41,149 bases of DNA from a virus: positions 1-41,149 of IMG/VR virus record IMGVR_UViG_3300028802_000038; one strand, given 5' to 3'. Of the stretch, positions 1-7,036 are shown piece after piece (position 1 is the first letter of the stretch; each line of letters opens with the position of its first letter). The notes beneath the pieces are model-generated. The model was not told the origin of the DNA, searched no databases, and was given only the letters and a program-made list of their open reading frames with translations. The translations under genes and the position numbers were made by a program.

Positions 1-1
1 G

Positions 2-121
2 ACGTATTGCGACACCGCCGTGCTGCGTTGGCAGGCGTTCGCAGGTGGCACCGCAACCCACGCCACCACCGGCGCCACGTTCGCCGAGACCGCCGCACAG
101 CGCGCGCTGGTGCCAGCCTGA
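2..121 (+). CDS. DNA methyltransferase, C-terminal fragment (cut by window edge)
   Basis: This open frame enters from the left edge and ends in TGA at 119-121, giving 39 residues. The end reads as a CDTAVLRWQAF core followed by a TGATFAETAAQR-like segment. This pattern (RWQ-F-TG, then TFAE-AA-R) resembles the extreme C-terminus of phage and prophage site-specific DNA methylases of the ParB/methylase type, which often lie just upstream of terminase genes in alphaproteobacterial phages. The catalytic motifs would lie outside the window, so the call rests on a short tail and on position. If correct, the enzyme would methylate adenine or cytosine in phage and host DNA, for antirestriction or regulation. 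The frame is clearly coding in composition. Confidence 0.5.
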   Translation, partial: TYCDTAVLRWQAFAGGTATHATTGATFAETAAQRALVPA

Positions 122-183
122 TGGGCAAGCGCGGGCCAAAGCCGGGCCGCGGCCTGTGGCGCGAGCCGCTGGCGGCGGATTGA
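121..183 (+). CDS. 20-residue ORF starting MGKRGPKP
   Basis: The ATG at 121 shares its A with the stop of the upstream gene (TGATG), the coupling used throughout this genome. It reads MGKRGPKPGRG and ends after 20 codons, directly against the tRNA 3' end. The start resembles that of the terminase small subunit at 2249 (MGKRGPPKGSG) and of the HNH endonuclease at 31537-32139 ([11 protein letters not shown]). It may be a genuine leader-sized peptide or the remnant of a gene of one of those kinds truncated by the tRNA. No function can be assigned. Confidence 0.3.
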   Translation: MGKRGPKPGRGLWREPLAAD

Positions 184-257
184 TGGGGTGAGCGCCGGGA
201 GTCGAACCCGGGTAGACGGTACCACAAACCGCCGCACTACCGTTGAGCTACGCTCAC
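184..257 (-). tRNA. tRNA-His (GTG anticodon), CCA encoded
   Basis: Read on the minus strand, the cloverleaf is complete: a 7-bp acceptor stem GTGAGCG/CGCTCAC, a D arm GCTC/GTGC with one T-T mismatch around loop AACGGTA, an anticodon stem GCGGT/ACCGT with loop TTGTGGT (anticodon GTG), a 4-nt variable region, and a 5-bp T stem CCGGG/CCCGG with loop TTCGACT. The discriminator is C, followed by an encoded CCA (184-186). The nucleotide before the acceptor stem is C, not the G that most bacterial tRNA-His genes encode at -1. Phage tRNAs commonly supplement host translation or mark attachment sites; no integrase is visible here. Confidence 0.93.
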
Positions 258-440
258 GCTAGACGAAAGCCTGCGGCCTTTGCCGGCCGTCAGTAGGCCC
301 TGCGCTTTACTCCTTGGGCGCGAGCCGAGGAGCGGCGGGAAGAGGCTGGCACAAGTGTGGCCCCGAGCTTGCGCAGCGCGATCGGGGCACTTTTACAGTT
401 GAATACGATGCACGCAAACGACCGTTTGAAGGAGTGCCCG

Positions 441-926
441 ATGCCGCCCTCGCGCTTTCAGACCGCACTCGACCGCACCAAGGCGCTGAAGCAATACGAG
501 ACGCTGCGCCGCTCCGGCGTGGTGACGAAGGCGGTTGTCATCGCTGAACTGAAGGATGGCAGCTATCACATCCTGGCCCAGAACATGAGGGCGCATGAGA
601 TGGCGCCTATGCTGGTCGTTGCGGCAGAGGCGCTCACCCAGGCTGATGCCGATAGGACGATGGTCAAGCTGGTGGCTCATAAGGAGCCCGAGCGCCGTGG
701 CGTGCATAACCAGAGCAAACCCCGCGCCAAGGAGATCAAGACCGGCACCGATGGCGTGCTGATCCCGCCGGCCGGCGAGAACTTCGTTTCCTGCGGCGAG
801 TGCAATCACCCAACGTGGTTCGTGCTGCACCACAACGCCGACGATACACAGAGCCGGATCGCCTGCGGCCATTGCGGCAATGAGGTGGTCAACCTGCGGA
901 TCACGCACCCGGAAGGGCGGGCTTAG
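441..926 (+). CDS. Hypothetical protein with C-terminal zinc ribbon
   Basis: The product has 161 residues from the ATG at 441, which has GGAG 6 nt upstream; the frame stays open further upstream but without a ribosome-binding site. The N-terminal half is charged and probably helical. The C-terminal half has a CGEC pair and a CGHCGN pair about 25 residues apart, a treble-clef or zinc-ribbon arrangement suggesting nucleic-acid binding or a structural zinc. An antisense frame of similar length over the same bases is judged a shadow because it lacks a ribosome-binding site and recognisable motifs. I do not recognise the family. It is followed by two small genes in the same direction. Confidence 0.75.
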   Translation: MPPSRFQTALDRTKALKQYETLRRSGVVTKAVVIAELKDGSYHILAQNMRAHEMAPMLVVAAEALTQADADRTMVKLVAHKEPERRGVHNQSKPRAKEIKTGTDGVLIPPAGENFVSCGECNHPTWFVLHHNADDTQSRIACGHCGNEVVNLRITHPEGRA

Positions 927-946
927 GGTCCGCAGGCGCCCGTTGC

Positions 947-1105
947 ATGCCATATCGACACAGCGAGGCGGTTCGCAACGAGGTCTGGCGGCTCGCCATG
1001 CTGCACTGGACCTATGTCGAGATCGGCCGCGCCGTGGGCCTGGCCGCTTCTCAGGTCAACGGCATCGTGTTCCGGATGTGGAAGCGGGTGAACGAAAAGG
1101 GATAG
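947..1105 (+). CDS. Small HTH-like protein (52 aa)
   Basis: An ATG at 947 opens a 52-codon frame. The sequence is basic, with a helix rich in W and R (EVWRLAMLHW), then YVEIGRAVGLAASQVNGIVFR, which fits a helix-turn-helix: the helix VEIGRAVG, a turn, and a recognition helix SQVNGIVFR. Such single-HTH proteins are frequent just before phage terminases and may regulate late transcription. No strong ribosome-binding site is seen, so expression is uncertain. Composition matches the neighbouring genes. Confidence 0.5.
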   Translation: MPYRHSEAVRNEVWRLAMLHWTYVEIGRAVGLAASQVNGIVFRMWKRVNEKG

Positions 1106-1125
1106 GCTGCCGGTGGAGGTGGCCG

Positions 1126-1548
1126 ATGAAATCGCAGATCGAGTTTGCGCTGGCGCATCCGGTGTATGATCCGAGGCGTCAGATCGTCCAGGGGCATTAC
1201 TGGTGGGTCGAGCCTGGCCGCACCTCGGCGTGCCTCACGCTCAATATTGGCATGGAGTGAACCGTCTATGCCGGCGGTCGCCCGCTGTGGCACTTGTCGT
1301 TGTGCCACCAGGAGCGGGGGCAGCCGGTGCGGGTGCTCCGTTGGAGCCCAACGACGGTTCGCAGGATCGAGGCCGCCCGTGACCGGATCATGGCGATGTG
1401 CGGCACGACGGAGCCGGTGATTGCGCCAGAGGGCGAGGAACTGGCCATGATCAAGGTGACGATGCAGTGGCGTAAGCCAGCGAGCATCGAGGAAGTTAAC
1501 CGGATGGCGCCGACGCCGGAGGTTAGGGAGCGCAAGGGGCGGCCGTGA
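1126..1548 (+). pseudogene. Hypothetical phage gene interrupted by in-frame TGA at 1258-1260
   Basis: The ATG at 1126 follows GGAGGT by 7 nt and opens a 44-codon frame ending in TGA (1258-1260). The same frame then continues without further stops to TGA at 1546-1548, with GC-rich third positions and coherent sequence: residues TVYAGGRPLWHLS directly after the stop, and an arginine-rich helix later. The downstream part has no convincing start; a TTG at 1294 has no ribosome-binding site. The simplest reading is one gene of 140 codons before its terminal stop in which a sense codon, possibly TGG, became TGA. Alternatives are two separate genes or stop-codon readthrough. The family is not recognised. 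Confidence 0.5.
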
Positions 1549-1636
1549 TTGCGTCCCAAAACGCCGATTATCGGACGTAACATCTGCCTATAGCGCCGCG
1601 CCGTCATCTGCTTACCACGCCATATGCACGAGTGCC

Positions 1637-1819
1637 TTATTCGTCGTCGTCGGCCCGCTCGGTGCCGGCAACCAGCGTCAACCCATCGTCGTCCTCACGG
1701 CTGCGGATGGTGATGCGCATGATAACGTGCCCAATCTCCCACATATCCGGGGGCATCGCGGCAAGCTGATCCACCAGGTCATGTAGTCGGCGGCAGACCT
1801 CGGTTTGTGTCATCATCAT
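1637..1819 (-). CDS. Small acidic hypothetical protein (60 aa)
   Basis: The frame starts at one of three consecutive ATGs (1819 chosen; GGAG lies about 12 nt upstream). The product contains a helix EVCRRLHDLVDQLAAMPP and an acidic tail rich in D and E. It has no recognised domain. It lies opposite to the terminase direction and, with the gene at 1956-2213, forms a short minus-strand pair just before the terminase genes. It is probably a real accessory gene, because its protein-like helix and acidic end are not expected of an antisense shadow, but its role is unknown. Confidence 0.55.
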   Translation of the reverse strand: MMMTQTEVCRRLHDLVDQLAAMPPDMWEIGHVIMRITIRSREDDDGLTLVAGTERADDDE

Positions 1820-1955
1820 GGGTCGCGCTCCAGGTGATCCGGTCACAGTAGCAATCCGCCAGCGATGGCGCATCCGATGCGCGGCTCGGGGTCGCCGCGC
1901 TCCTCCCTCAACAACCTCCGCCGGGCGCCTTCCTTCCGCGGCGTCCGGCGCTTTC

Positions 1956-2213
1956 TCAGTCGCCGTGGATCATCGCGTGGTTGACCGGCAGCAGCCGCCG
2001 CACCGTTCGCAGGTGATGCTGAAGTAGCCTTTCGCGTAGGTCGTCTGTTTTGCCCTCGTCTCCCGCAACATATCCTGCGAGCCAGGTCGCCAGCAGATCA
2101 GCCAGTGCGGCGCCCTGGATCTCCGGTGGCTTTCCCGCCAGCAGCGGTCGGATGGCTGCCACGATGGCTTCAATTTCTGCGACCCTCGCGGCGTCGGCTG
2201 TTTCGATGTCCAT
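1956..2213 (-). CDS. Small helical hypothetical protein (85 aa)
   Basis: The ATG at 2213 follows a strong purine-rich site (GGAGGTGAGG), which fixes the start; longer in-frame versions lack this. The product is almost entirely helical, with IRPLLAGKPPEIQGAALADLLATWLAG as its central signature written in parts: IRPLLAGKPPE, then QGAALADLLATWL. I recall similar small proteins encoded near terminase genes in alphaproteobacterial prophages, without a known function. It is divergent from the terminase small subunit; the two starts are 35 bp apart and presumably share a control region. Confidence 0.65.
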   Translation of the reverse strand: MDIETADAARVAEIEAIVAAIRPLLAGKPPEIQGAALADLLATWLAGYVAGDEGKTDDLRERLLQHHLRTVRRLLPVNHAMIHGD

Positions 2214-2248
2214 CCTCACCTCCATTCCAGAACCCGGAACATGCCAGC

Positions 2249-2740
2249 ATGGGCAAGCGCGGACCACCGAAAGGCAGCGGCGGACGACCGCCGGTCAACG
2301 TGGACATCAACACCGTGACGCGCGCGGCCAGCATCGGCTGCACCATCGAGGAGATGGCGGCGCTGTGCGGCATCTCCGATCGCACCTTCAATAACCGCAT
2401 GCAGGACGATCCCGAGTTCGCCGCCGCGGTTGAGATGGCGCGCGGGCAGGGACGCGCCACGCTGCGCCGCTATCAATGGCACCGCGCGGCCAACGGCTCG
2501 GATACCATGCTGATCTGGCTGGGCAAGAACATGCTGGGCCAGGTCGATCGCCAGGAGATCACCGGCGCGGATGGCGGCCCGATGACGTGGGTCGTGCGTG
2601 CGCCTTCACCCGTGGAAAGTGCCGACGAATGGCTAAGGCTGCACGCGCCAAACCCGTCCGCCCCTATGTCTCTCGAAAGCTCAACAACACCGGCGTCAAG
2701 CAAGCCGAACGGGAGCGGGCAGAAGATCAGCGACGTGTAG
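2249..2740 (+). CDS. terS: Terminase small subunit
   Basis: The product has 163 residues and recognises the phage packaging site and loads the large subunit. The N-terminus is basic (MGKRGPPKGSGGRPP), followed by an HTH (about residues 20-50: TIEEMAALCGISDRTFNNRM) and a helical stretch of the kind found in P22-like or gpNu1-like small terminases. A segment with WLGKNMLGQVDR (about 95-106) is frequent in this family. The start was chosen at the RGPP-type N-terminus; the frame continues upstream but over unrelated sequence. The 3' end overlaps the large subunit gene by 112 bp in another frame, an unusually long overlap. Confidence comes from the HTH, the N-terminus and the position. Confidence 0.85.
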   Translation: MGKRGPPKGSGGRPPVNVDINTVTRAASIGCTIEEMAALCGISDRTFNNRMQDDPEFAAAVEMARGQGRATLRRYQWHRAANGSDTMLIWLGKNMLGQVDRQEITGADGGPMTWVVRAPSPVESADEWLRLHAPNPSAPMSLESSTTPASSKPNGSGQKISDV

Positions 2741-4128
2741 CCTGGGAGCCGCAGCCGGGACCGCAATCGGCGTTCGTCAACTGCCCGGTGTTCGAATGCT
2801 TCTTCGGCGGTGCGCGCGGCGGCGGCAAGACGGATGCGGTGTTGGGCGACTGGGCGATACACTCGGATGCCTACGGCTCCGGCGCCATTGGCCTGATGGT
2901 GCGACGCTCGCGCACGGAACTGATGGAGACGTTCGAACGGGCGCGCGAAATCTGCACCAAACTTGAGGCGCATATCACCTATCAGCCAATGCGTATCACC
3001 ATGCCGAACGGCGCGCGGCTTACGTTCGCGTATCTGGAACAGGATCGCGACGCGGAACTCTACCAAGGGGCATCGTTCTCGCGCGTGTACGTCGAGGAGG
3101 CGGGCAACTTCCCCAGTCCAGGCCCGATTATGAAACTGATGGCGACGCTGCGATCCGGCACGGGCGTGCCGGTCGGGTTGCGTCTGACCGGCAATCCAGG
3201 CGGGCCGGGTCATCAATGGGTGCGGGCGCGTTACATCGATCCGGCTCCGCTGGGTTGGCAGGTGCTCAAGGACGCAGATGGGTTGGAGCGGATCTACATT
3301 CCATCCCGTGTCGGCGACAACATCTACCTCGGCCCCGACTATGTGCAGCGGCTGAAGGCGTCCGGCTCGCCGGAGCTGGTGCGTGCGTGGCTTGAGGGCG
3401 ATTGGTCGGTTGTCTCCGGCGCGTTCTTCCCGGAGTTCAGCATGGAGCGTCATGTCATCGCGCCGCGCGAGCTGCCGGCGCACTGGGCACGGTTCCGTAG
3501 CTTTGACTGGGGCAGCGCGCGGCCGTTCAGCGTCGGCTGGTGGGCGGTCTCGGACGGCTCGATCAACAGCATCGCTCGCGGCGCACTGGTGCGGTATCGT
3601 GAGTGGTACGGGATGCAGCCGGGACAGCCGAACGTCGGGCTACGCATGACGGCGGAGGCGATTGCCGCGGGCATCCTGACGCGCGAGGCGGGCGATGGGC
3701 ACCTGGTCGGCGTCGCTGACCCGGCCATCTTCACCGAAGACGGCGGGCCGTCGATTGCGCAGCGGATGGCGATGGCTGGCGTGATCTGGCGTGCGGCGGA
3801 CAATAAGCGGGTGAGCGGACGCGGCGCTATGGGCGGCTGGGATCAGGTGCGGCAGCGGCTGGTCGGCGATGGCGATGGGATGCCGATGCTGCTGATGTTC
3901 TCGACGTGCCGCGACATGATCCGCACGCTGCCGGCTCTGCAGCATGACGATGCGCGGCCGGAGGATGTGGACACGGATGCGGAAGACCACGGGCCGGACG
4001 AGTTGCGCTACGCCTGCATGTCGAGACCATGGGTGCATGACGCGGTGAAGCCCAAAGTTGTGGACACGTGGGCCAGAGCATTCCAGCGGGCCAATGCCGA
4101 GGACGTGGAAGGATGGCGCGTGGCATGA
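2629..4128 (+). CDS. terL: Terminase large subunit
   Basis: This 499-residue packaging motor has an N-terminal ATPase and a C-terminal nuclease. The Walker A motif is GGARGGGKT (residues 60-68). The Walker B with catalytic glutamate is VYVEEAGNF (about 153-161). Downstream, FRSFDWG supplies a likely first nuclease aspartate, and DPAIF and DELRYACM are typical of the nuclease end of the family. The ATG at 2629 lies inside the small subunit gene and follows GGAAAG. The length is normal for the family. The stop overlaps the next ATG (ATGA at 4125). It assembles with the portal at the procapsid vertex and cuts concatemeric DNA. Confidence 0.95.
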   Translation: MAKAARAKPVRPYVSRKLNNTGVKQAERERAEDQRRVAWEPQPGPQSAFVNCPVFECFFGGARGGGKTDAVLGDWAIHSDAYGSGAIGLMVRRSRTELMETFERAREICTKLEAHITYQPMRITMPNGARLTFAYLEQDRDAELYQGASFSRVYVEEAGNFPSPGPIMKLMATLRSGTGVPVGLRLTGNPGGPGHQWVRARYIDPAPLGWQVLKDADGLERIYIPSRVGDNIYLGPDYVQRLKASGSPELVRAWLEGDWSVVSGAFFPEFSMERHVIAPRELPAHWARFRSFDWGSARPFSVGWWAVSDGSINSIARGALVRYREWYGMQPGQPNVGLRMTAEAIAAGILTREAGDGHLVGVADPAIFTEDGGPSIAQRMAMAGVIWRAADNKRVSGRGAMGGWDQVRQRLVGDGDGMPMLLMFSTCRDMIRTLPALQHDDARPEDVDTDAEDHGPDELRYACMSRPWVHDAVKPKVVDTWARAFQRANAEDVEGWRVA

Positions 4129-4289
4129 CCGACGAGCAGCCCGACTACACCGCGCGCTTACAAGTAGCGGCGGATGAGGCAGAAGAAACATATGCGCAGC
4201 ACGATATGTGCTTCGTCGAAGCGTGTGAAGACGTATCGCCCGATCTGCCGAGTATGATTAGAGGCGTTGGATGGTTGTGGTGGAGATGA
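4125..4289 (+). CDS. Small acidic protein (54 aa)
   Basis: The ATG at 4125 overlaps the terminase stop (ATGA), suggesting translational coupling. The product is acidic, with an alternating E/D helix (AADEAEETYAQH) and an aromatic C-terminus ending WLWWR. No family is recognised. The base composition is visibly less GC-rich than the terminase gene, as for the next two genes, so 4125-4784 looks like a cluster of recently acquired small genes between terminase and portal. Confidence 0.5.
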   Translation: MTDEQPDYTARLQVAADEAEETYAQHDMCFVEACEDVSPDLPSMIRGVGWLWWR

Positions 4290-4293
4290 TGAA

Positions 4294-4530
4294 ATGACCG
4301 ACTTCCCCGACTATACCACGATGACCGGCGCTCAGTTCCAGAGCGCGGTCGGCGCGGACCCGGAGAAATGGGCGATGGCGTTCACGCAGGACAAATCGCC
4401 CGGCTTGGATCGCGGATCGCCAGAACACCAGGAACTACTGCGGAAACGTGCGGAAGAAGTCCTGCCGTGGTTCTGTGATTTTGCCGATGCCGTTCGGCGC
4501 GAGGCATCGCTGCGACTGGATTGGGATTAG
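4294..4530 (+). CDS. Hypothetical protein (78 aa)
   Basis: The ATG at 4294 has GGAG about 9 nt upstream. The product begins MTDFPDYTTMTGAQF and contains two predicted helices (AVGADPEKWAMAFT and HQELLRKRAEEVLPWF). It is acidic and has no recognised domain. The stop codon (TAG, 4528-4530) interlocks with the stop of the convergent gene at 4527-4784 through the shared bases TTAG. Lower GC than the flanking terminase and portal genes suggests transfer. Confidence 0.55.
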   Translation: MTDFPDYTTMTGAQFQSAVGADPEKWAMAFTQDKSPGLDRGSPEHQELLRKRAEEVLPWFCDFADAVRREASLRLDWD

Positions 4531-4784
4531 CCCTTCGGCAACTGCGCCTTAAACTGCTCTAGTGCCGCTGGCACCAGTGTCTTACGCTCATCTCCAGTGA
4601 GTTCTGGGAACCCCATGCGACGGGGCAGACCGCTGTATTTATCTAAAAACTTGGCAATCGCCAAAGAGACAATGCCGGCCGTGTTATAGCCTAGCGTCAA
4701 CGCAAGGCTACGCTGCTTCTCTCCCGATGCCCAAGCCGCCGCACAATACGCCGCGTCGTGGTCGTTGATACCACCGCGCTTCAT
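4527..4784 (-). CDS. Possible small HTH protein (85 aa), antisense insertion
   Basis: The minus-strand frame from ATG at 4784 begins MKRGGINDHDAAYCAAAWASG, then KQRSLALTLGYNTAGIVSLAIAKFL, which can fold as a helix-turn-helix with a second helix around TAGIVSLAIAKF. Its start lies only 12 bp from the portal ATG, so the two genes are divergent with almost no spacer. Its stop interlocks with the plus-strand gene before it. It is less GC-rich than the structural genes. It may be an accessory regulator inserted in the head operon; function unproven. Confidence 0.6.
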   Translation of the reverse strand: MKRGGINDHDAAYCAAAWASGEKQRSLALTLGYNTAGIVSLAIAKFLDKYSGLPRRMGFPELTGDERKTLVPAALEQFKAQLPKG

Positions 4785-4796
4785 TCTGGATTGCTC

Positions 4797-6920
4797 ATGT
4801 CCGCAACCCTAAACGCATTCCTGTCGCCTGACGACACCGACGCACCTGGCAAGCCGGAGCGCGATCAGGACACCTATGCCGGGGACCAGGACGCGCTGCA
4901 CGTCAAGCTGGTGCGCTGGTTTGAGGAGGCGGAGCGGGCCTCCGTCGAGGCGCGTGAGTTGTCGCAGCGGGATCGCGACTACTTCGACGGCGCGCAGTGG
5001 ACCAGGGCCGAGATCGATGCGCTGCGACTGCGCGGCCAGCCGCCTATCACGATCAACAAGATCGCCGACAAGATTCAGTTGCTGTGCGGCTTGGAGCGCA
5101 AGGCGAGGACCGACCCAAAGGCATTCCCCCGCACGCCGACCGAGGAGGAGCGCGCCGAGGCGGCAACGCAGGCGCTGCGCTTCATCGATGACGACAACAA
5201 CTACCCGGTCATCCGCAGCGCCGTATTCCAGAACATGCTGGTCGAAGGCGCGGGCGGCGTCGAACTCGGATTGGAGGACGACGGCAATGGCGGCGCTGAT
5301 ATTACCATCACGCACGTATCCTGGGAGCGGCTGTGGTGGGATCCGCACAGCCGGGCGATCGACTTCTCGGACGCGCGCTATCGCGGCCTCGTGGTGTGGA
5401 TGGATCGCGATCAGGCGGAGGAGACCTATCCCGACGCGGCTGATGTGATTGGCGAGGCGTTCGGCGCGCAATCCGGCAGCTATGACGACCGGCCGCAGGA
5501 GGCTACGTGGAGCGACAACCGCCGCGAGCGGGTGCGCGTGGTGCAATGTCACTGGACCGAAAAGGGCGTGTGGTGGAGCGCCACCTACACCCGCGCCGGC
5601 ATTCTGAGCGAACCGGAGCAATCTAAGTTTAAGGATCGCGGCGGCAAGTCGGCGTGCTCGCTGGTGATGCAGAGCGCTTACGTCAACCGCGACAACTGGC
5701 GCTACGGTGCGGTGCGGAACTGGATCAGCCTGCAGGACGAGATCAACAAGCGGCGCAGCAAGGCGCTGCATCTGCTGTCGGTGCATCAGGTGGTGGCGGA
5801 GAAGGGCGCAGTCGAGGATGTGGACCATGCGCGCCGGCAGGTGGCGCGGCCCGATGGTTACGTCGAGACGACGCCTGGGATGAAATTCGAGATCATGCCG
5901 GGCGGCGAGTTGGCGTCGGGTCAGTTCCAACTGCTGCAGCATGCGACCGCGGAGATGCAACTGAGCGGCCCCAACGCGGCGATGAGCGGCACCGACAGCC
6001 GTGAACTGAGCGGGCGCGCTATCCTGGCGCAGCAGGCCGGCGGCGCGGTGCAGAACGAGCCGCTGGCGGACAGCCTCCGCATGTTCAGCCGTCGCGTTTA
6101 CGAAATGGCGTGGATGGCGGCCAGGTCGTACTGGACCGGCGGGAAATGGGTCCGCGTCACCGATGCGCTGAACGACACGCGCTGGGTCGGCATCAATCGC
6201 GCCATCACGCTGCAGGACGAGTTGGCGGCGATGCCGGAGCAGCAGCGGGCGATGACCATGCAGCGCATGCAGATCGTGCCCGGCGATCCGCGGCTGATGC
6301 AGGTGGTGCGGACTGAGAATAGCATTTCGGACCTCGATATCGACATCACCATTGAAGAGGGGAATGATCTCCCGACAATGGCTAGCGAAAACTTCCAGAC
6401 CTTGGTTCAATTGGCGGGGATGCAACCAGGACTCATTCCCGGAGATGTTTTGATTGCTGCCAGCAGCTTGCGGAATAAGGACGATCTTCTCGCGCGGATG
6501 AAAGCCCACATGGAGGCACAGCAACAGAAAGAGCAACAACAAGCCCCGCTTGTTCAGGCACATGCAGAAGCGACTGTGGCTCAGTTGCAGGCGAAAGCAC
6601 AGGCGGATGGTGCACTCGCGAAGGAGCGCAATATAAATGCGGTTCGTGGAGTGCACGATATGCACGCGGACTTTTCAGCGCCCCCGCATGGTCAGCCCTT
6701 TGTCGCTCCGCCCGACGCTCCATCAGCGCCAGGAACGGCTATGACACCAGAAATGCAAGCTCTACACGATCACGCGGATCTGGTCGCGAAGCATGCTAAG
6801 GTTCAGGTTGACGGAGCCAAAGCCAATGACCTGCTTCATGCCTCGATGCACAAGATTGCACAGATGCACATGATGCATCATGACATGACCCACCCGGACC
6901 CGAAGCCTGCGGCTAAGTGA
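4797..6920 (+). CDS. Portal protein, P22-like
   Basis: This 707-residue protein would form the dodecameric ring at the packaging vertex. Recognisable features of P22-type portals are an early conserved block around residues 80-100 (GQPPITINKIADKIQLLCGLE), a segment DITITHVSWERLWWDPHSR near 180 (written here only as the key W-D-P core), and a C-terminal Q/H-rich coiled-coil barrel-like tail. The length matches P22 gp1 (about 725). The start at 4797 was preferred over an upstream GTG because the conserved region begins right after it. From about 6310 onward codon use becomes less GC-rich, as if the C-terminal third came from another lineage. Confidence 0.9.
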   Translation: MSATLNAFLSPDDTDAPGKPERDQDTYAGDQDALHVKLVRWFEEAERASVEARELSQRDRDYFDGAQWTRAEIDALRLRGQPPITINKIADKIQLLCGLERKARTDPKAFPRTPTEEERAEAATQALRFIDDDNNYPVIRSAVFQNMLVEGAGGVELGLEDDGNGGADITITHVSWERLWWDPHSRAIDFSDARYRGLVVWMDRDQAEETYPDAADVIGEAFGAQSGSYDDRPQEATWSDNRRERVRVVQCHWTEKGVWWSATYTRAGILSEPEQSKFKDRGGKSACSLVMQSAYVNRDNWRYGAVRNWISLQDEINKRRSKALHLLSVHQVVAEKGAVEDVDHARRQVARPDGYVETTPGMKFEIMPGGELASGQFQLLQHATAEMQLSGPNAAMSGTDSRELSGRAILAQQAGGAVQNEPLADSLRMFSRRVYEMAWMAARSYWTGGKWVRVTDALNDTRWVGINRAITLQDELAAMPEQQRAMTMQRMQIVPGDPRLMQVVRTENSISDLDIDITIEEGNDLPTMASENFQTLVQLAGMQPGLIPGDVLIAASSLRNKDDLLARMKAHMEAQQQKEQQQAPLVQAHAEATVAQLQAKAQADGALAKERNINAVRGVHDMHADFSAPPHGQPFVAPPDAPSAPGTAMTPEMQALHDHADLVAKHAKVQVDGAKANDLLHASMHKIAQMHMMHHDMTHPDPKPAAK

Positions 6921-7036
6921 CGTGTTTCCAACTAAAGCCGCTAATGACGCTGCTGAAACAGCGCCGGGCTTCGCAACGATACCACAATCACGCACCTCAA
7001 GCACCACACGATGAACCAACCGCCGGAGCCGCGCAC

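Noticed and set aside
1-183. Window ends joining as a circular genome
   Set aside because: The reading frame of the NusG-like gene does not continue into a NusG-like sequence at position 1, and the left-end fragment looks like a methyltransferase tail; so sequence is missing between the two ends.
2473-3483. 336-codon minus-strand frame over the terminase
   Set aside because: Shadow of the ATPase domain with Walker motifs on the plus strand.
4809-6665. 618-codon minus-strand frame over the portal gene
   Set aside because: It has no family motif, its residues (many H, R, L, A) are those of an antisense shadow of GC-rich coding DNA, and the plus strand clearly encodes a portal protein.
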